A DNA stretch of 12,110 nt from Elusimicrobiota bacterium (lineage in GTDB: Bacteria > Elusimicrobiota > Elusimicrobia > UBA1565 > UBA9628), in NCBI GenBank assembly GCA_028717865.1, contig JAQUMZ010000034.1, positions 1 to 12,110 of the forward strand. The letters are read 5' to 3'. Every line of letters begins with the position of its first letter. The stretch's first letter is position 1. The position numbers and the translations under genes were made by a program. Below are positions 7,004-12,110 of the stretch, in pieces. Below the pieces are notes generated by a model. That model had not been told where the DNA came from and ran no database searches. It saw only the letters and a list, made by a program, of their open reading frames with translations.

Positions 7004-7599
7004 CGCCCCAAGAACCGGGCCAGGCCGGTCAAGAGCATCTGGACCGCGATCGTGGTCAGGATCATGCCCATGAGCCTTTCCACGGCGAGGAGGCCTCTGG
7101 GGCCCAGCAGGCGGGAGAACGTCGCGGCGCGGCGCAGGATGGCCAGCGACGCCGCCCAGGCCAGCAGGACCGCCGCCGAAAGGGTCCAGAAGCCCAGGTC
7201 CTTGCGCGAGGCCAGTATGAGCACGGTGCTCATGGCCGAGGGGCCCACGATCAGGGGCGTGGCCAGCGGGACGATGAAGGGCTCGCCGGCGGGGAGTTCC
7301 CCGAACACCCCTTCCTTCATGGGGAAGACCATCTTGATGGCGATCAGGAAGAGCACGATGCCGCCCGAGATGCCCAGGGCGGCGTCCTTGATGCCCAGCA
7401 TGTCTAGGAAGAACTGCCCGAACAGTATGAAGAACAGCAGCAGGACGGCGGCGAAGAGATGCTCTCGCGTTATGATGCGCCGGGCGCGCTCCGGGGCGAT
7501 GTCCTTGAGCAGGCCCGCGAAGACCGGGATGTTGCCCAGCGGGTCCATCACCAGGAACAATATGGAGGCGCAGGACAGCAGGCCGAGATTTTCCTTCAT
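7000..7599 (-). CDS. MarC family integral membrane protein
   Basis: 199 aa with ATG start at 7599. It is strongly hydrophobic, with about six transmembrane segments (roughly 8-28, 47-67, 72-92, 108-130, 138-157, 175-196). The MarC/NAAT family (UPF0056) motifs are present: MDPLGNIPVF at residues 18-27 near the start, and PLATPLIVGPSAMSTV at 111-126, each in one of the two inverted repeats. The family is a multi-pass inner-membrane protein once linked to multiple antibiotic resistance; its transport role is unsettled, with amino acids suggested in some archaeal members. The gene faces alaS tail to tail, with both stop codons inside CTAG (7000-7003), and diverges from the EAL gene across 58 bp. 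No Shine-Dalgarno is obvious. TAAAAT at 7620-7615 could be a -10 giving a leader of about 9 nt. Confidence 0.92.
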   Translation of the reverse strand: MKENLGLLSCASILFLVMDPLGNIPVFAGLLKDIAPERARRIITREHLFAAVLLLFFILFGQFFLDMLGIKDAALGISGGIVLFLIAIKMVFPMKEGVFGELPAGEPFIVPLATPLIVGPSAMSTVLILASRKDLGFWTLSAAVLLAWAASLAILRRAATFSRLLGPRGLLAVERLMGMILTTIAVQMLLTGLARFLGR

Positions 7600-7614
7600 G
7601 GAACGGTGACGAGG

Positions 7615-7620
7615 ATTTTA
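7615..7620 (-). promoter_or_regulatory. Possible -10 element of marC
   Basis: TAAAAT on the minus strand would place transcription start near 7608, about 9 nt before the marC ATG. No -35 match is seen at 16-18 nt spacing. The site lies in the 58-bp divergent gap shared with the EAL gene. Confidence 0.3.
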
Positions 7621-7642
7621 CATAGTTCATTCGCCTATTAGC

Positions 7643-7648
7643 TATACT
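7643..7648 (+). promoter_or_regulatory. -10 element of the EAL gene, apparently leaderless
   Basis: TATACT (five of six consensus bases) lies 9 nt before the ATG at 7658, predicting a transcription start near 7655 and a leader of about 3 nt. A TTTACA at 7617-7622 resembles a -35, but its 20-nt spacing is too long for a typical promoter. There is no Shine-Dalgarno sequence before the ATG. Confidence 0.5.
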
Positions 7649-7657
7649 GTCCCGGCC

Positions 7658-8824
7658 ATGAATCGGCGGCGCCCCGTCCACCTGCTGGTCCTGCGCTTCT
7701 GCGAACCGCGCCGGCTGGCCGACCTCCATGGCCGCCGCATCGCCTCGGTGCTGCTGCGCGACCTGACCGTGGGCTTCGGCCTCATCGCCAAAAGCGTCCT
7801 GCGCCGGCACGTGGCGCTCGGCGGCCCCCACTGCCCGGCCTTCGGGACCTGGATCGCGCCCTTCGCCATGCGCAACCGGGAGTTCGGGATGGACGAGGCC
7901 GACCAGAGCGCGGCCATCACCGAGACCGGCATGGACCTGGCGCGCCGCATGCTCGACGACGAGCTGGGGCGCGCGAGCGCCATGCGCCTGGACTACCGCT
8001 TCGGCGTGCTCAAGCACGAATCGGGAGAGACCGATCCCCTGCGCATATTCCGCTGGCTGCGGCCCCGCCTGCCCGCCCTCGACGCCGCCTGGGCCCCCCC
8101 CGCGGTGTCGCGCCAGGCTTTCCGGGCGCTTCTGCGCGGGACCGGGCTGGACTTCCACCTGCAGCCCATAGTCTCCCTGGACCGCCTGCGGGTGCGCGGC
8201 TTCGAGGCCCTGGCCCGGGGGCCCGCGGGCGGGCCCCTGGAGCGCGCCGACCGGCTCTTCGCCGCCGCCTCCTATTACGGCCTGCACCGCGAGCTCGACC
8301 TGGCCTGCCTGCGCGGAGCCCTGCGCCGCACCTCCCGCCTGCCGGCGCCCTACTGGCTATCCGTCAACATCGGCCCGGAGCTGTTCGAGCCCGCCCTGCT
8401 GCGCCGGCTGGTGCGCCGCCCCGAGCTCATGCGCCGCCGGGTCTTCGAGCTGACGGAGCACGCGCCCATACCGCAGGGATTCGCCGCGCGCACCCGGCCC
8501 CTGCTGCGCCAGGGGGCGCGCCTGGCCCTCGACGACGCCGGCTGCGGCTTCGTGGACATGGGGATGGTCGAATCGATCAGCCCCCACATCGTCAAGCTGT
8601 GCGTCACGGTCATCCGGCGCATCGAAAGCGGGCCGGACTCCCTGGCGGCCATCCGCCGCACGGTCCGGCGCATACGCAAGGCCGGCGCCAGCGCCCTGGC
8701 CGAGGGCGTCGAGACCGAGGCGCAGTTGCGCCTGGTGCGCCGCTGCGGCTTCGCGCTGGCCCAGGGTTATCTCTTCGGCAAGCCCCGCCCGGCCGCCGAC
8801 GTCCTGGCCGGCTTGGCCGCATGA
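7658..8824 (+). CDS. EAL-domain protein, probable cyclic-di-GMP phosphodiesterase, with unrecognised N-terminal region
   Basis: 388 aa. The EAL domain occupies about residues 150-388 and keeps most catalytic residues: QPIVSLDRLRVRGFEALAR (Glu183), SVNIGP (Asn237), FELTEH (Glu264, Glu267), LALDDAGCGF (Asp292-Asp293), Lys313, ALAEGVETEAQL (Glu349, Glu352) and AQGYLFGKP (Gln369). One position differs: the usual K-I-D after the DD motif is K-L-C here (Cys315). Hydrolysis of c-di-GMP to pGpG is therefore likely but not certain. Residues 1-150 have no signal peptide or membrane span. They may be a degenerate GGDEF-like fold (VLLRDL near the start, LARRMLDD and YRFGVL near the end), but no GGDEF motif is present, so I leave it unassigned. 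The protein is very Arg-rich. Its TGA overlaps the next start codon (ATGA), so the dehydrogenase is probably co-translated. Confidence 0.88.
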   Translation: MNRRRPVHLLVLRFCEPRRLADLHGRRIASVLLRDLTVGFGLIAKSVLRRHVALGGPHCPAFGTWIAPFAMRNREFGMDEADQSAAITETGMDLARRMLDDELGRASAMRLDYRFGVLKHESGETDPLRIFRWLRPRLPALDAAWAPPAVSRQAFRALLRGTGLDFHLQPIVSLDRLRVRGFEALARGPAGGPLERADRLFAAASYYGLHRELDLACLRGALRRTSRLPAPYWLSVNIGPELFEPALLRRLVRRPELMRRRVFELTEHAPIPQGFAARTRPLLRQGARLALDDAGCGFVDMGMVESISPHIVKLCVTVIRRIESGPDSLAAIRRTVRRIRKAGASALAEGVETEAQLRLVRRCGFALAQGYLFGKPRPAADVLAGLAA

Positions 8825-9822
8825 AGGCCCTGCTCCTGGAGCGCCAGGCCCCCGCCGAGACCGCCCCCTTGCGGAAGGCCGAGCGCCCGACGCCCGAGCC
8901 GGGCCCGGGGGAGCTTCTGCTGCGCGTGCTGGCCTGCGGCGTCTGCCGGACGGACCTGCACTTGGCGGAGGGCGACCTGCCGCTGCATCTGGCCCCCGTC
9001 GTTCCCGGCCACCAGGCGGTCGGCCGCGTGGAGTCAGCCGGCCCGGGCGCGTCGGGCTTCGCCGTAGGGGAGCTCGTCGGCGCGGCCTGGCTGCACGCCG
9101 CCTGCGGCGCCTGCCGCTACTGCGCCCGCGGCGACGAGAACCTCTGCGCTTCCCCCCTCTTCACCGGCTGGGACGTCGACGGCGGCTGCGCGCAGTTCAT
9201 GAAGGTCCGGGCGGATTTCGCCTACCGCCTCCCCGCCGGCCTGACCCCGGAGGCGGCGGCGCCCTTGCTGTGCGCCGGCATCATCGGCTACCGCGCCCTG
9301 CGCCGCAGCGCCGTGCCCCGCGGCGGCAGGCTCGCCATCTTCGGCTTCGGCGGCTCGGCCCACGTCGCCATACAGGTCGCCCGGCACTGGGGCTGCGAGG
9401 TCCACGCCTTCACCCGCAGCCCGGCGCACCGGCGCCTGGCCCTGGAACTGGGCGCGGCCTCGGCCGCCGCGCTGCCCGAGGACGGCTCGCGCTTCGACGC
9501 GGCCGTGCTCTTCGCGCCCTCCGGAGCCCTGGTGCCCGTGGCCCTGGAGGCGCTCGACAAGGGCGGCACCCTGGCCGTGGCCGGGATACACCTGAGCCCC
9601 ATCCCGTCTCTGGACTACCGGCGCCACCTCTTCGACGAGAAGCGGCTGGTCAGCGTGACCGCCAACACCCGGGAGGACGGCCGCCGGTTCCTGCGCCTGG
9701 CCGCCGAGATTCCCATCAAGACCACGGTCCGGCTCTACGAGTTCGAGCGCGCCAACGAGGCCCTGGCGGACCTCAAGGCCGACCGGGTGACCGGCGCCGC
9801 CGTCCTGCTCGTGGGAGCTTGA
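8821..9822 (+). CDS. Zinc-dependent alcohol dehydrogenase family protein
   Basis: 333 aa. The ATG at 8821 overlaps the EAL stop (ATGA, 8821-8824). The frame is open further left, but that part is inside the EAL gene, and homology begins with MKALLLE. It is a medium-chain dehydrogenase: GroES-like domain first, with catalytic-zinc candidates Cys42 (CGVCRTDLH), His64 (VPGHQ) and Cys151 (LLCAGIIGYRAL). The structural-zinc lobe has Cys95, 98, 101 and 109 (CGACRYCARGDENLC). The Rossmann fold begins at LAIFGFGGSAHVAIQVA (residues 171-187). The usual GHE triad reads GHQ here, with Gln65 in place of Glu. All zinc ligands are present, so an NAD(P)-linked alcohol/aldehyde oxidoreductase is likely, closest in feel to the single-gene AdhA-like branch. 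The functional link to c-di-GMP turnover is not evident. It converges on the ORF6N gene 57 bp away. Confidence 0.92.
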   Translation: MKALLLERQAPAETAPLRKAERPTPEPGPGELLLRVLACGVCRTDLHLAEGDLPLHLAPVVPGHQAVGRVESAGPGASGFAVGELVGAAWLHAACGACRYCARGDENLCASPLFTGWDVDGGCAQFMKVRADFAYRLPAGLTPEAAAPLLCAGIIGYRALRRSAVPRGGRLAIFGFGGSAHVAIQVARHWGCEVHAFTRSPAHRRLALELGAASAAALPEDGSRFDAAVLFAPSGALVPVALEALDKGGTLAVAGIHLSPIPSLDYRRHLFDEKRLVSVTANTREDGRRFLRLAAEIPIKTTVRLYEFERANEALADLKADRVTGAAVLLVGA

Positions 9823-9879
9823 GCAGGGGAGGTCAAGAGCTGTGTTGCTCTCGCGCGGGCCAGATTGCGGCGGGAGTTT

Positions 9880-10428
9880 TTAAGAGGGCTTCGGCGGCGC
9901 GAACCCGATCCGCCTGCGGGGCTGGATCGGCGGGTCCGGCGGCGGGGTCATAAGATCTCGGAGGGTTTCGAAAACGATCTTAAATTGCTCGTCATGCCCT
10001 CTGACCTTGCGCGCCAGTTCCGCCAGGGCGACGGCCAGGTCCTTGTGGCCCAAGGCCATCCGGCGCAGGCGATTGAAGGCGCGCACGATCTGGATACTGG
10101 CCGAGACGGCGACCGGGCTGTTGAGGACGAACGCAGCGGCAACGGCCCCATGCTCCGTGAAAGCAATGGGCAATTTGCGGTAGCCGCCATGCCCTGAACT
10201 TGATGTCGCGTTTTGCGATATCAAGCTGTCCGCTTCCGCTTTGGTCAGCCGGAACGCGAAATCCTCGGGGAACCTGGACTTGTTGCGCTTGATCTGCTCG
10301 TTGAGGCGACCGGTCGAGACGCCGTAGACTTTCGCCAGGTCGCGATCGAGCATCACGCGGCAGCCGCGAATCAAATGGATTCGTTGTTCCAACTGCTCGG
10401 CACCTTCGCGCTGGATGATTGGGCCCAT
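9880..10428 (-). CDS. ORF6N-domain DNA-binding protein (phage-type)
   Basis: 182 aa with ATG start at 10428. Residues about 12-105 match the ORF6N domain (PF10543): IHLIRGCRVMLDRDLAKVYGV, then LNEQIKRNKSRFPEDFAFRLTKAEA, SQNATSSSG, the Tyr-Arg-Lys-Leu-Pro and AFTEHGAVAAAFVLNS elements, and IVRAFNRLRRM. The C-terminal part (about 128-160) is a helical segment with HDEQFKIVFETLRDLM, and the tail RRRIGF is also typical of the family. ORF6N proteins descend from phage antirepressor-type regulators and are scattered through bacterial genomes as solitary genes; their role is poorly known. The 5' half is visibly lower in G+C (57% in the 60 bases 10381-10440) than alaS (75% in the 60 bases 5281-5340). 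It lies 209 bp from a tRNA gene. Both facts suggest horizontal arrival. No integrase, att repeat or partner gene is visible. Confidence 0.88.
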   Translation of the reverse strand: MGPIIQREGAEQLEQRIHLIRGCRVMLDRDLAKVYGVSTGRLNEQIKRNKSRFPEDFAFRLTKAEADSLISQNATSSSGHGGYRKLPIAFTEHGAVAAAFVLNSPVAVSASIQIVRAFNRLRRMALGHKDLAVALAELARKVRGHDEQFKIVFETLRDLMTPPPDPPIQPRRRIGFAPPKPS

Positions 10429-10637
10429 ACCACATAACCAATCTCACAACATAAGTTCCGTCCCTGATGTCGCCAGGCCGTCTCCCAGGAGAGGTCCTGC
10501 GGCTTGAGGCTGACGACGGCGAGCCCGGCCATGCCTGACTCCACGGCGGGACGAGGCTGTAGTGGTCAGAGGCCTTTTACGGCCCTCCGGAGCCCTTCAG
10601 AACCGCAGGCGGGAACGGCTTTCTCGTCGGAAAATCT

Positions 10638-10709
10638 TGCGCCCTAGAGGAATCGAACCTCTACCCGCAGCTTCGGAGGCTGCTGTGATATCCATTTCAC
10701 CAAGGGCGC
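10638..10709 (-). tRNA. tRNA-Arg (anticodon CCG)
   Basis: The minus strand folds into a complete cloverleaf. The acceptor stem is GCGCCCT with AGGGCGC (7 perfect pairs), followed by discriminator A at 10638. The D stem is GTGA/TCAC with loop AATGGATA. The anticodon stem is GCAGC/GCTGC with loop CTCCGAA, giving anticodon CCG, which reads the Arg codon CGG. The variable loop is 4 nt, and the T stem is AGAGG/CCTCT with loop TTCGATT. The 3' CCA is not encoded (AGA follows the discriminator), so it must be added after transcription. The tRNA begins 8 nt after the stop codon of the lyase-like gene on the same strand, so it is probably processed from that transcript. Confidence 0.96.
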
Positions 10710-10717
10710 GTCCGGGC

Positions 10718-11626
10718 CTAGCCGTACTTCATTTTACTTAAATGCGAGGGCATTGGGTGGCCTAAAATCAACGCCAGGGCGTCCCCCGCGGACTTGAGCC
10801 GGCGCATATCCACGATCACGGAGGCGCCGCAGGCCATGAAGGCGAAGGCCAAATCCTCCGTGGCCACGTTGCCGCCCACGCCGGGGGCGTAAAAGCAGCC
10901 GCCGATGCCGCCCGTGGAGCAGTCGAAGCCCGAGACGCCGTACTCGCTCCAGGCCGTCAAGGCGCCGGCCACCGCCATGCCGTAGGTATCGTGCAGATGC
11001 AGGAAGACCTGCTCCCGGTCGACGCGCTTGAGCAGGCTTTCGAGCAGCAGCCGCACGTCCAGCGGCGAGGCGCGGCCGATGGTGTCGCCCAGCGAGAATT
11101 CCCCCACCCCCATGGCCCGCAGACGCTCCACCACGACCGCCACGGCCTCGGGCCGGACGGCGCCCTCGTAGGGGCAGTGGAAGGCGGCGCTTACGCAGGC
11201 GCGCAGGGGCAGCTTGGCCTTACGGGCCCGGCCCACGATCGGACGCATCAGCTCAAGGCGATGGGCTATGGGCTGGCCCAGGGAGCGCTGGGAATAGGTC
11301 TCGCTGGCCGAGCAAAGGAACTCGATCTTGTCCGCCTCGGCCGCGAGCGCCGCATCGAGGCCTTTCTCATCGAGCGCCAGCGCCGAATAGACCACGCCCT
11401 CCTTGCGCTTCATGTTCTCGAAGACCTCGGCGGAATCGGCCAGTTGCGATCCCAGGGGCGCGCCGGAAAAGGCCCCCGCCGCGATCTCGCGCAGGCCGCT
11501 CTCCGAAAGCGCGTCGATGAAGGCGACCTTGGCCTCCAGGGGCGCCGACGCCGGCTCGTGACGCAGCCCGTCGCCGGGGCCGACCTCGACGAAGCGGGGG
11601 CGCGGCAGGGAGGTCGCGTCGATCAC
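10718..11626 (-). CDS. HMG-CoA lyase-like DRE-TIM barrel protein with altered active site
   Basis: 302 aa with GTG start at 11626, 3 nt after the J-domain gene stop. It aligns along its length with hydroxymethylglutaryl-CoA lyase: VEVGPGDGL (residues 13-21), FLCSASETYSQR, the CPYEG motif (151-155), EFSLGDTIG (176-184), HLHDTYG (210-216, His210 and His212 as metal ligands), and the Gly-rich Cys loop GGIGGCFYAPGVGGN (239-253, Cys244). Asp19 and Asn253, which also serve the metal site, are kept. Two catalytic positions are changed: the Arg of the family's RDG motif (Arg41 in human HMGCL) is Gly18, and the Glu equivalent to Glu72 is Ala49 (IAAGAF instead of IETTSF). Both changes sit in otherwise well-conserved, gap-free blocks. 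The enzyme may use another 3-hydroxy acyl substrate, another chemistry, or be inactive as a lyase. No other leucine-catabolism or ketogenic gene is in the window. Confidence 0.88.
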   Translation of the reverse strand: MIDATSLPRPRFVEVGPGDGLRHEPASAPLEAKVAFIDALSESGLREIAAGAFSGAPLGSQLADSAEVFENMKRKEGVVYSALALDEKGLDAALAAEADKIEFLCSASETYSQRSLGQPIAHRLELMRPIVGRARKAKLPLRACVSAAFHCPYEGAVRPEAVAVVVERLRAMGVGEFSLGDTIGRASPLDVRLLLESLLKRVDREQVFLHLHDTYGMAVAGALTAWSEYGVSGFDCSTGGIGGCFYAPGVGGNVATEDLAFAFMACGASVIVDMRRLKSAGDALALILGHPMPSHLSKMKYG

Positions 11627-11629
11627 GGC

Positions 11630-12091
11630 CTAGGGGAGGGTCTGGTCATACGCGTCCCGCTTATCGCTATCGCCCAGCACGCCCCAAGCCACGCTGATCG
11701 CCTTGAAGGCCTCCTCGCGTTGGGCATCCCCGGGGTGACGGTCGGGATGATTTTCCAGGCTGAGCCTGCGATAAAGCTTCCGGATTTCCTCCCTCGTCAT
11801 GTCCTTGGTGGCCCCCAGCGTTTTATAATAATCAAGCGCGGGGCGGTTCGGCTGGGGGCTGCGGCTTTGAGAGCCGGCGTGTTGCTTAAATAGGGCGGCC
11901 ATGTCCGCGAACCATAGCCGGTTGAGCACGCGACTGACGAACGCTCCCAACTCGTCGGCGGGCCGCAGGGCAAGCAAGGACACGGTCATCGTCCGCCCAT
12001 GCTCGTCGCGCACCGTGGCGAGTCCCAAGGCCTCCCCAAAAACTCTCCCAAAGATTTCATCAAAGATACTTCCCCCCGCGACGGAGACCAA
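11630..12091 (-). CDS. Small J-domain (DnaJ-like) protein with C-terminal J domain
   Basis: 153 aa from a TTG start at 12091. GGAGG lies 6 nt upstream (12102-12098), which favours this start, but the frame stays open to the window edge, so a longer protein is possible. Residues 86-153 form a J domain: LDYYKTLGA, a basic helix II (IRKLYRRLSLENHPD) with the essential His-Pro-Asp at 115-117, and AFKAISVAWGVLGDSDKRDAYD. It should stimulate a DnaK-type Hsp70. There are no Gly/Phe-rich, zinc-finger or substrate-binding domains, so it is a type III (class C) J protein. Residues 1-80 have a predicted helical character (FDEIFGRVFGEALGLA; VSRVLNRLWFADMAALFKQ) and match nothing I recognise; they probably bind the client or location partner. 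The gene precedes the lyase-like gene by 3 nt, suggesting an operon with it and perhaps the tRNA. Confidence 0.85.
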   Translation of the reverse strand: MVSVAGGSIFDEIFGRVFGEALGLATVRDEHGRTMTVSLLALRPADELGAFVSRVLNRLWFADMAALFKQHAGSQSRSPQPNRPALDYYKTLGATKDMTREEIRKLYRRLSLENHPDRHPGDAQREEAFKAISVAWGVLGDSDKRDAYDQTLP

Positions 12092-12110
12092 GGTGATCCT
12101 CCGGCCATGG

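Noticed and set aside
4363..7407. Very long plus-strand open frame (about 1,014 codons) in a second frame over alaS and marC
   Set aside because: It is the +2 shadow of alaS. The product is Arg/Gly/Pro/Ala-rich with no motif, while the alaS frame has complete family motifs. High-GC DNA routinely leaves such frames open.
5489..8287. Very long minus-strand open frame (about 932 codons) across alaS, marC and the EAL gene
   Set aside because: It runs antisense through three clear genes, has a low-complexity Gly/Arg/Ala-rich product and no start or promoter evidence.
8599..8820. Upstream extension of the alcohol dehydrogenase frame
   Set aside because: These codons overlap the conserved EAL end. 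The dehydrogenase family begins at MKALLLE, and ATGA coupling at 8821 is a natural start.
9836..9881. Possible terminator between the dehydrogenase and ORF6N genes (AGAGC/GCTCT hairpin and a five-T run)
   Set aside because: The 5-bp hairpin at 9836-9851 is about 25 nt away from the T run at 9877-9881, and no stem abuts the T run.
10358..10522. Small minus-strand open frame (about 53 codons) upstream of and overlapping the ORF6N start
   Set aside because: There is no Shine-Dalgarno, no recognisable motif, and it overlaps the ORF6N N-terminus in another frame. It could be a gene remnant, but nothing supports that.
10560..10637. Possible terminator after tRNA-Arg on the minus strand (CTCCGGAG palindrome and GGCC-GTAAAA-GGCC)
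   Set aside because: The stems are only 4 bp and no T run follows.

Overview
The window is dense, G+C-rich bacterial chromosome. Codon third positions are overwhelmingly G or C, most intergenic gaps are under 60 bp, and it carries a housekeeping gene (alaS), a tRNA gene and cell-envelope genes. The set of M23 peptidase, bactofilin, periplasmic SurA/PpiD-type chaperone, LPS-type 'divergent polysaccharide deacetylase', MarC and EAL protein fits a didermic (outer-membrane) bacterium. I would guess an uncultivated high-GC lineage such as Elusimicrobiota or a related phylum, but this comes from general resemblance only and is low confidence. No complete mobile element, CRISPR array, rRNA or origin is visible.

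Left part (1-4258): the 3' end of an unrecognised plus-strand gene (to 299) faces a minus-strand gene for a secreted YibQ-type divergent polysaccharide deacetylase (307-1041). A 132-bp gap holds three copies of a 12-bp motif (AAGCCTGGCACC). Two of them form a nested hairpin followed by a T run on the minus strand. The element therefore looks both like a REP-type repeat and like the intrinsic terminator of the operon upstream. That operon runs leftward from a near-consensus sigma70 promoter at 4271-4299: M23 peptidase, bactofilin, SurA/PpiD-like chaperone without a PPIase domain, and PfkB sugar kinase. The first three genes are separated by 1 bp or overlap by 4 bp. The pairing of bactofilin with an M23 endopeptidase is a known cell-shape and peptidoglycan-remodelling partnership.

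Centre (4359-9822): alaS (plus) diverges from the M23 operon and converges on marC (minus), with both stop codons in the same CTAG. marC diverges from an EAL-domain gene that overlaps a zinc-dependent alcohol dehydrogenase gene by ATGA. alaS, the EAL gene and the M23 gene all have a good -10 hexamer only 8-12 nt before the start codon, which implies leaderless or near-leaderless mRNAs. Genes inside operons instead show Shine-Dalgarno sequences or stop/start overlaps.

Right part (9823-12110): a lower-GC ORF6N-domain gene, probably phage-derived, and a 209-bp gene-free stretch (10429-10637) lie beside tRNA-Arg(CCG). The tRNA starts 8 nt after the stop of a gene for an HMG-CoA-lyase-like DRE-TIM barrel protein, which follows a gene for a small C-terminal J-domain protein by 3 nt. 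The lyase homologue keeps the metal-binding and cysteine-loop residues but has lost the equivalents of catalytic Arg41 and Glu72. It is the most intriguing single protein here. I do not see a clearly new multi-gene defence or biosynthetic system.
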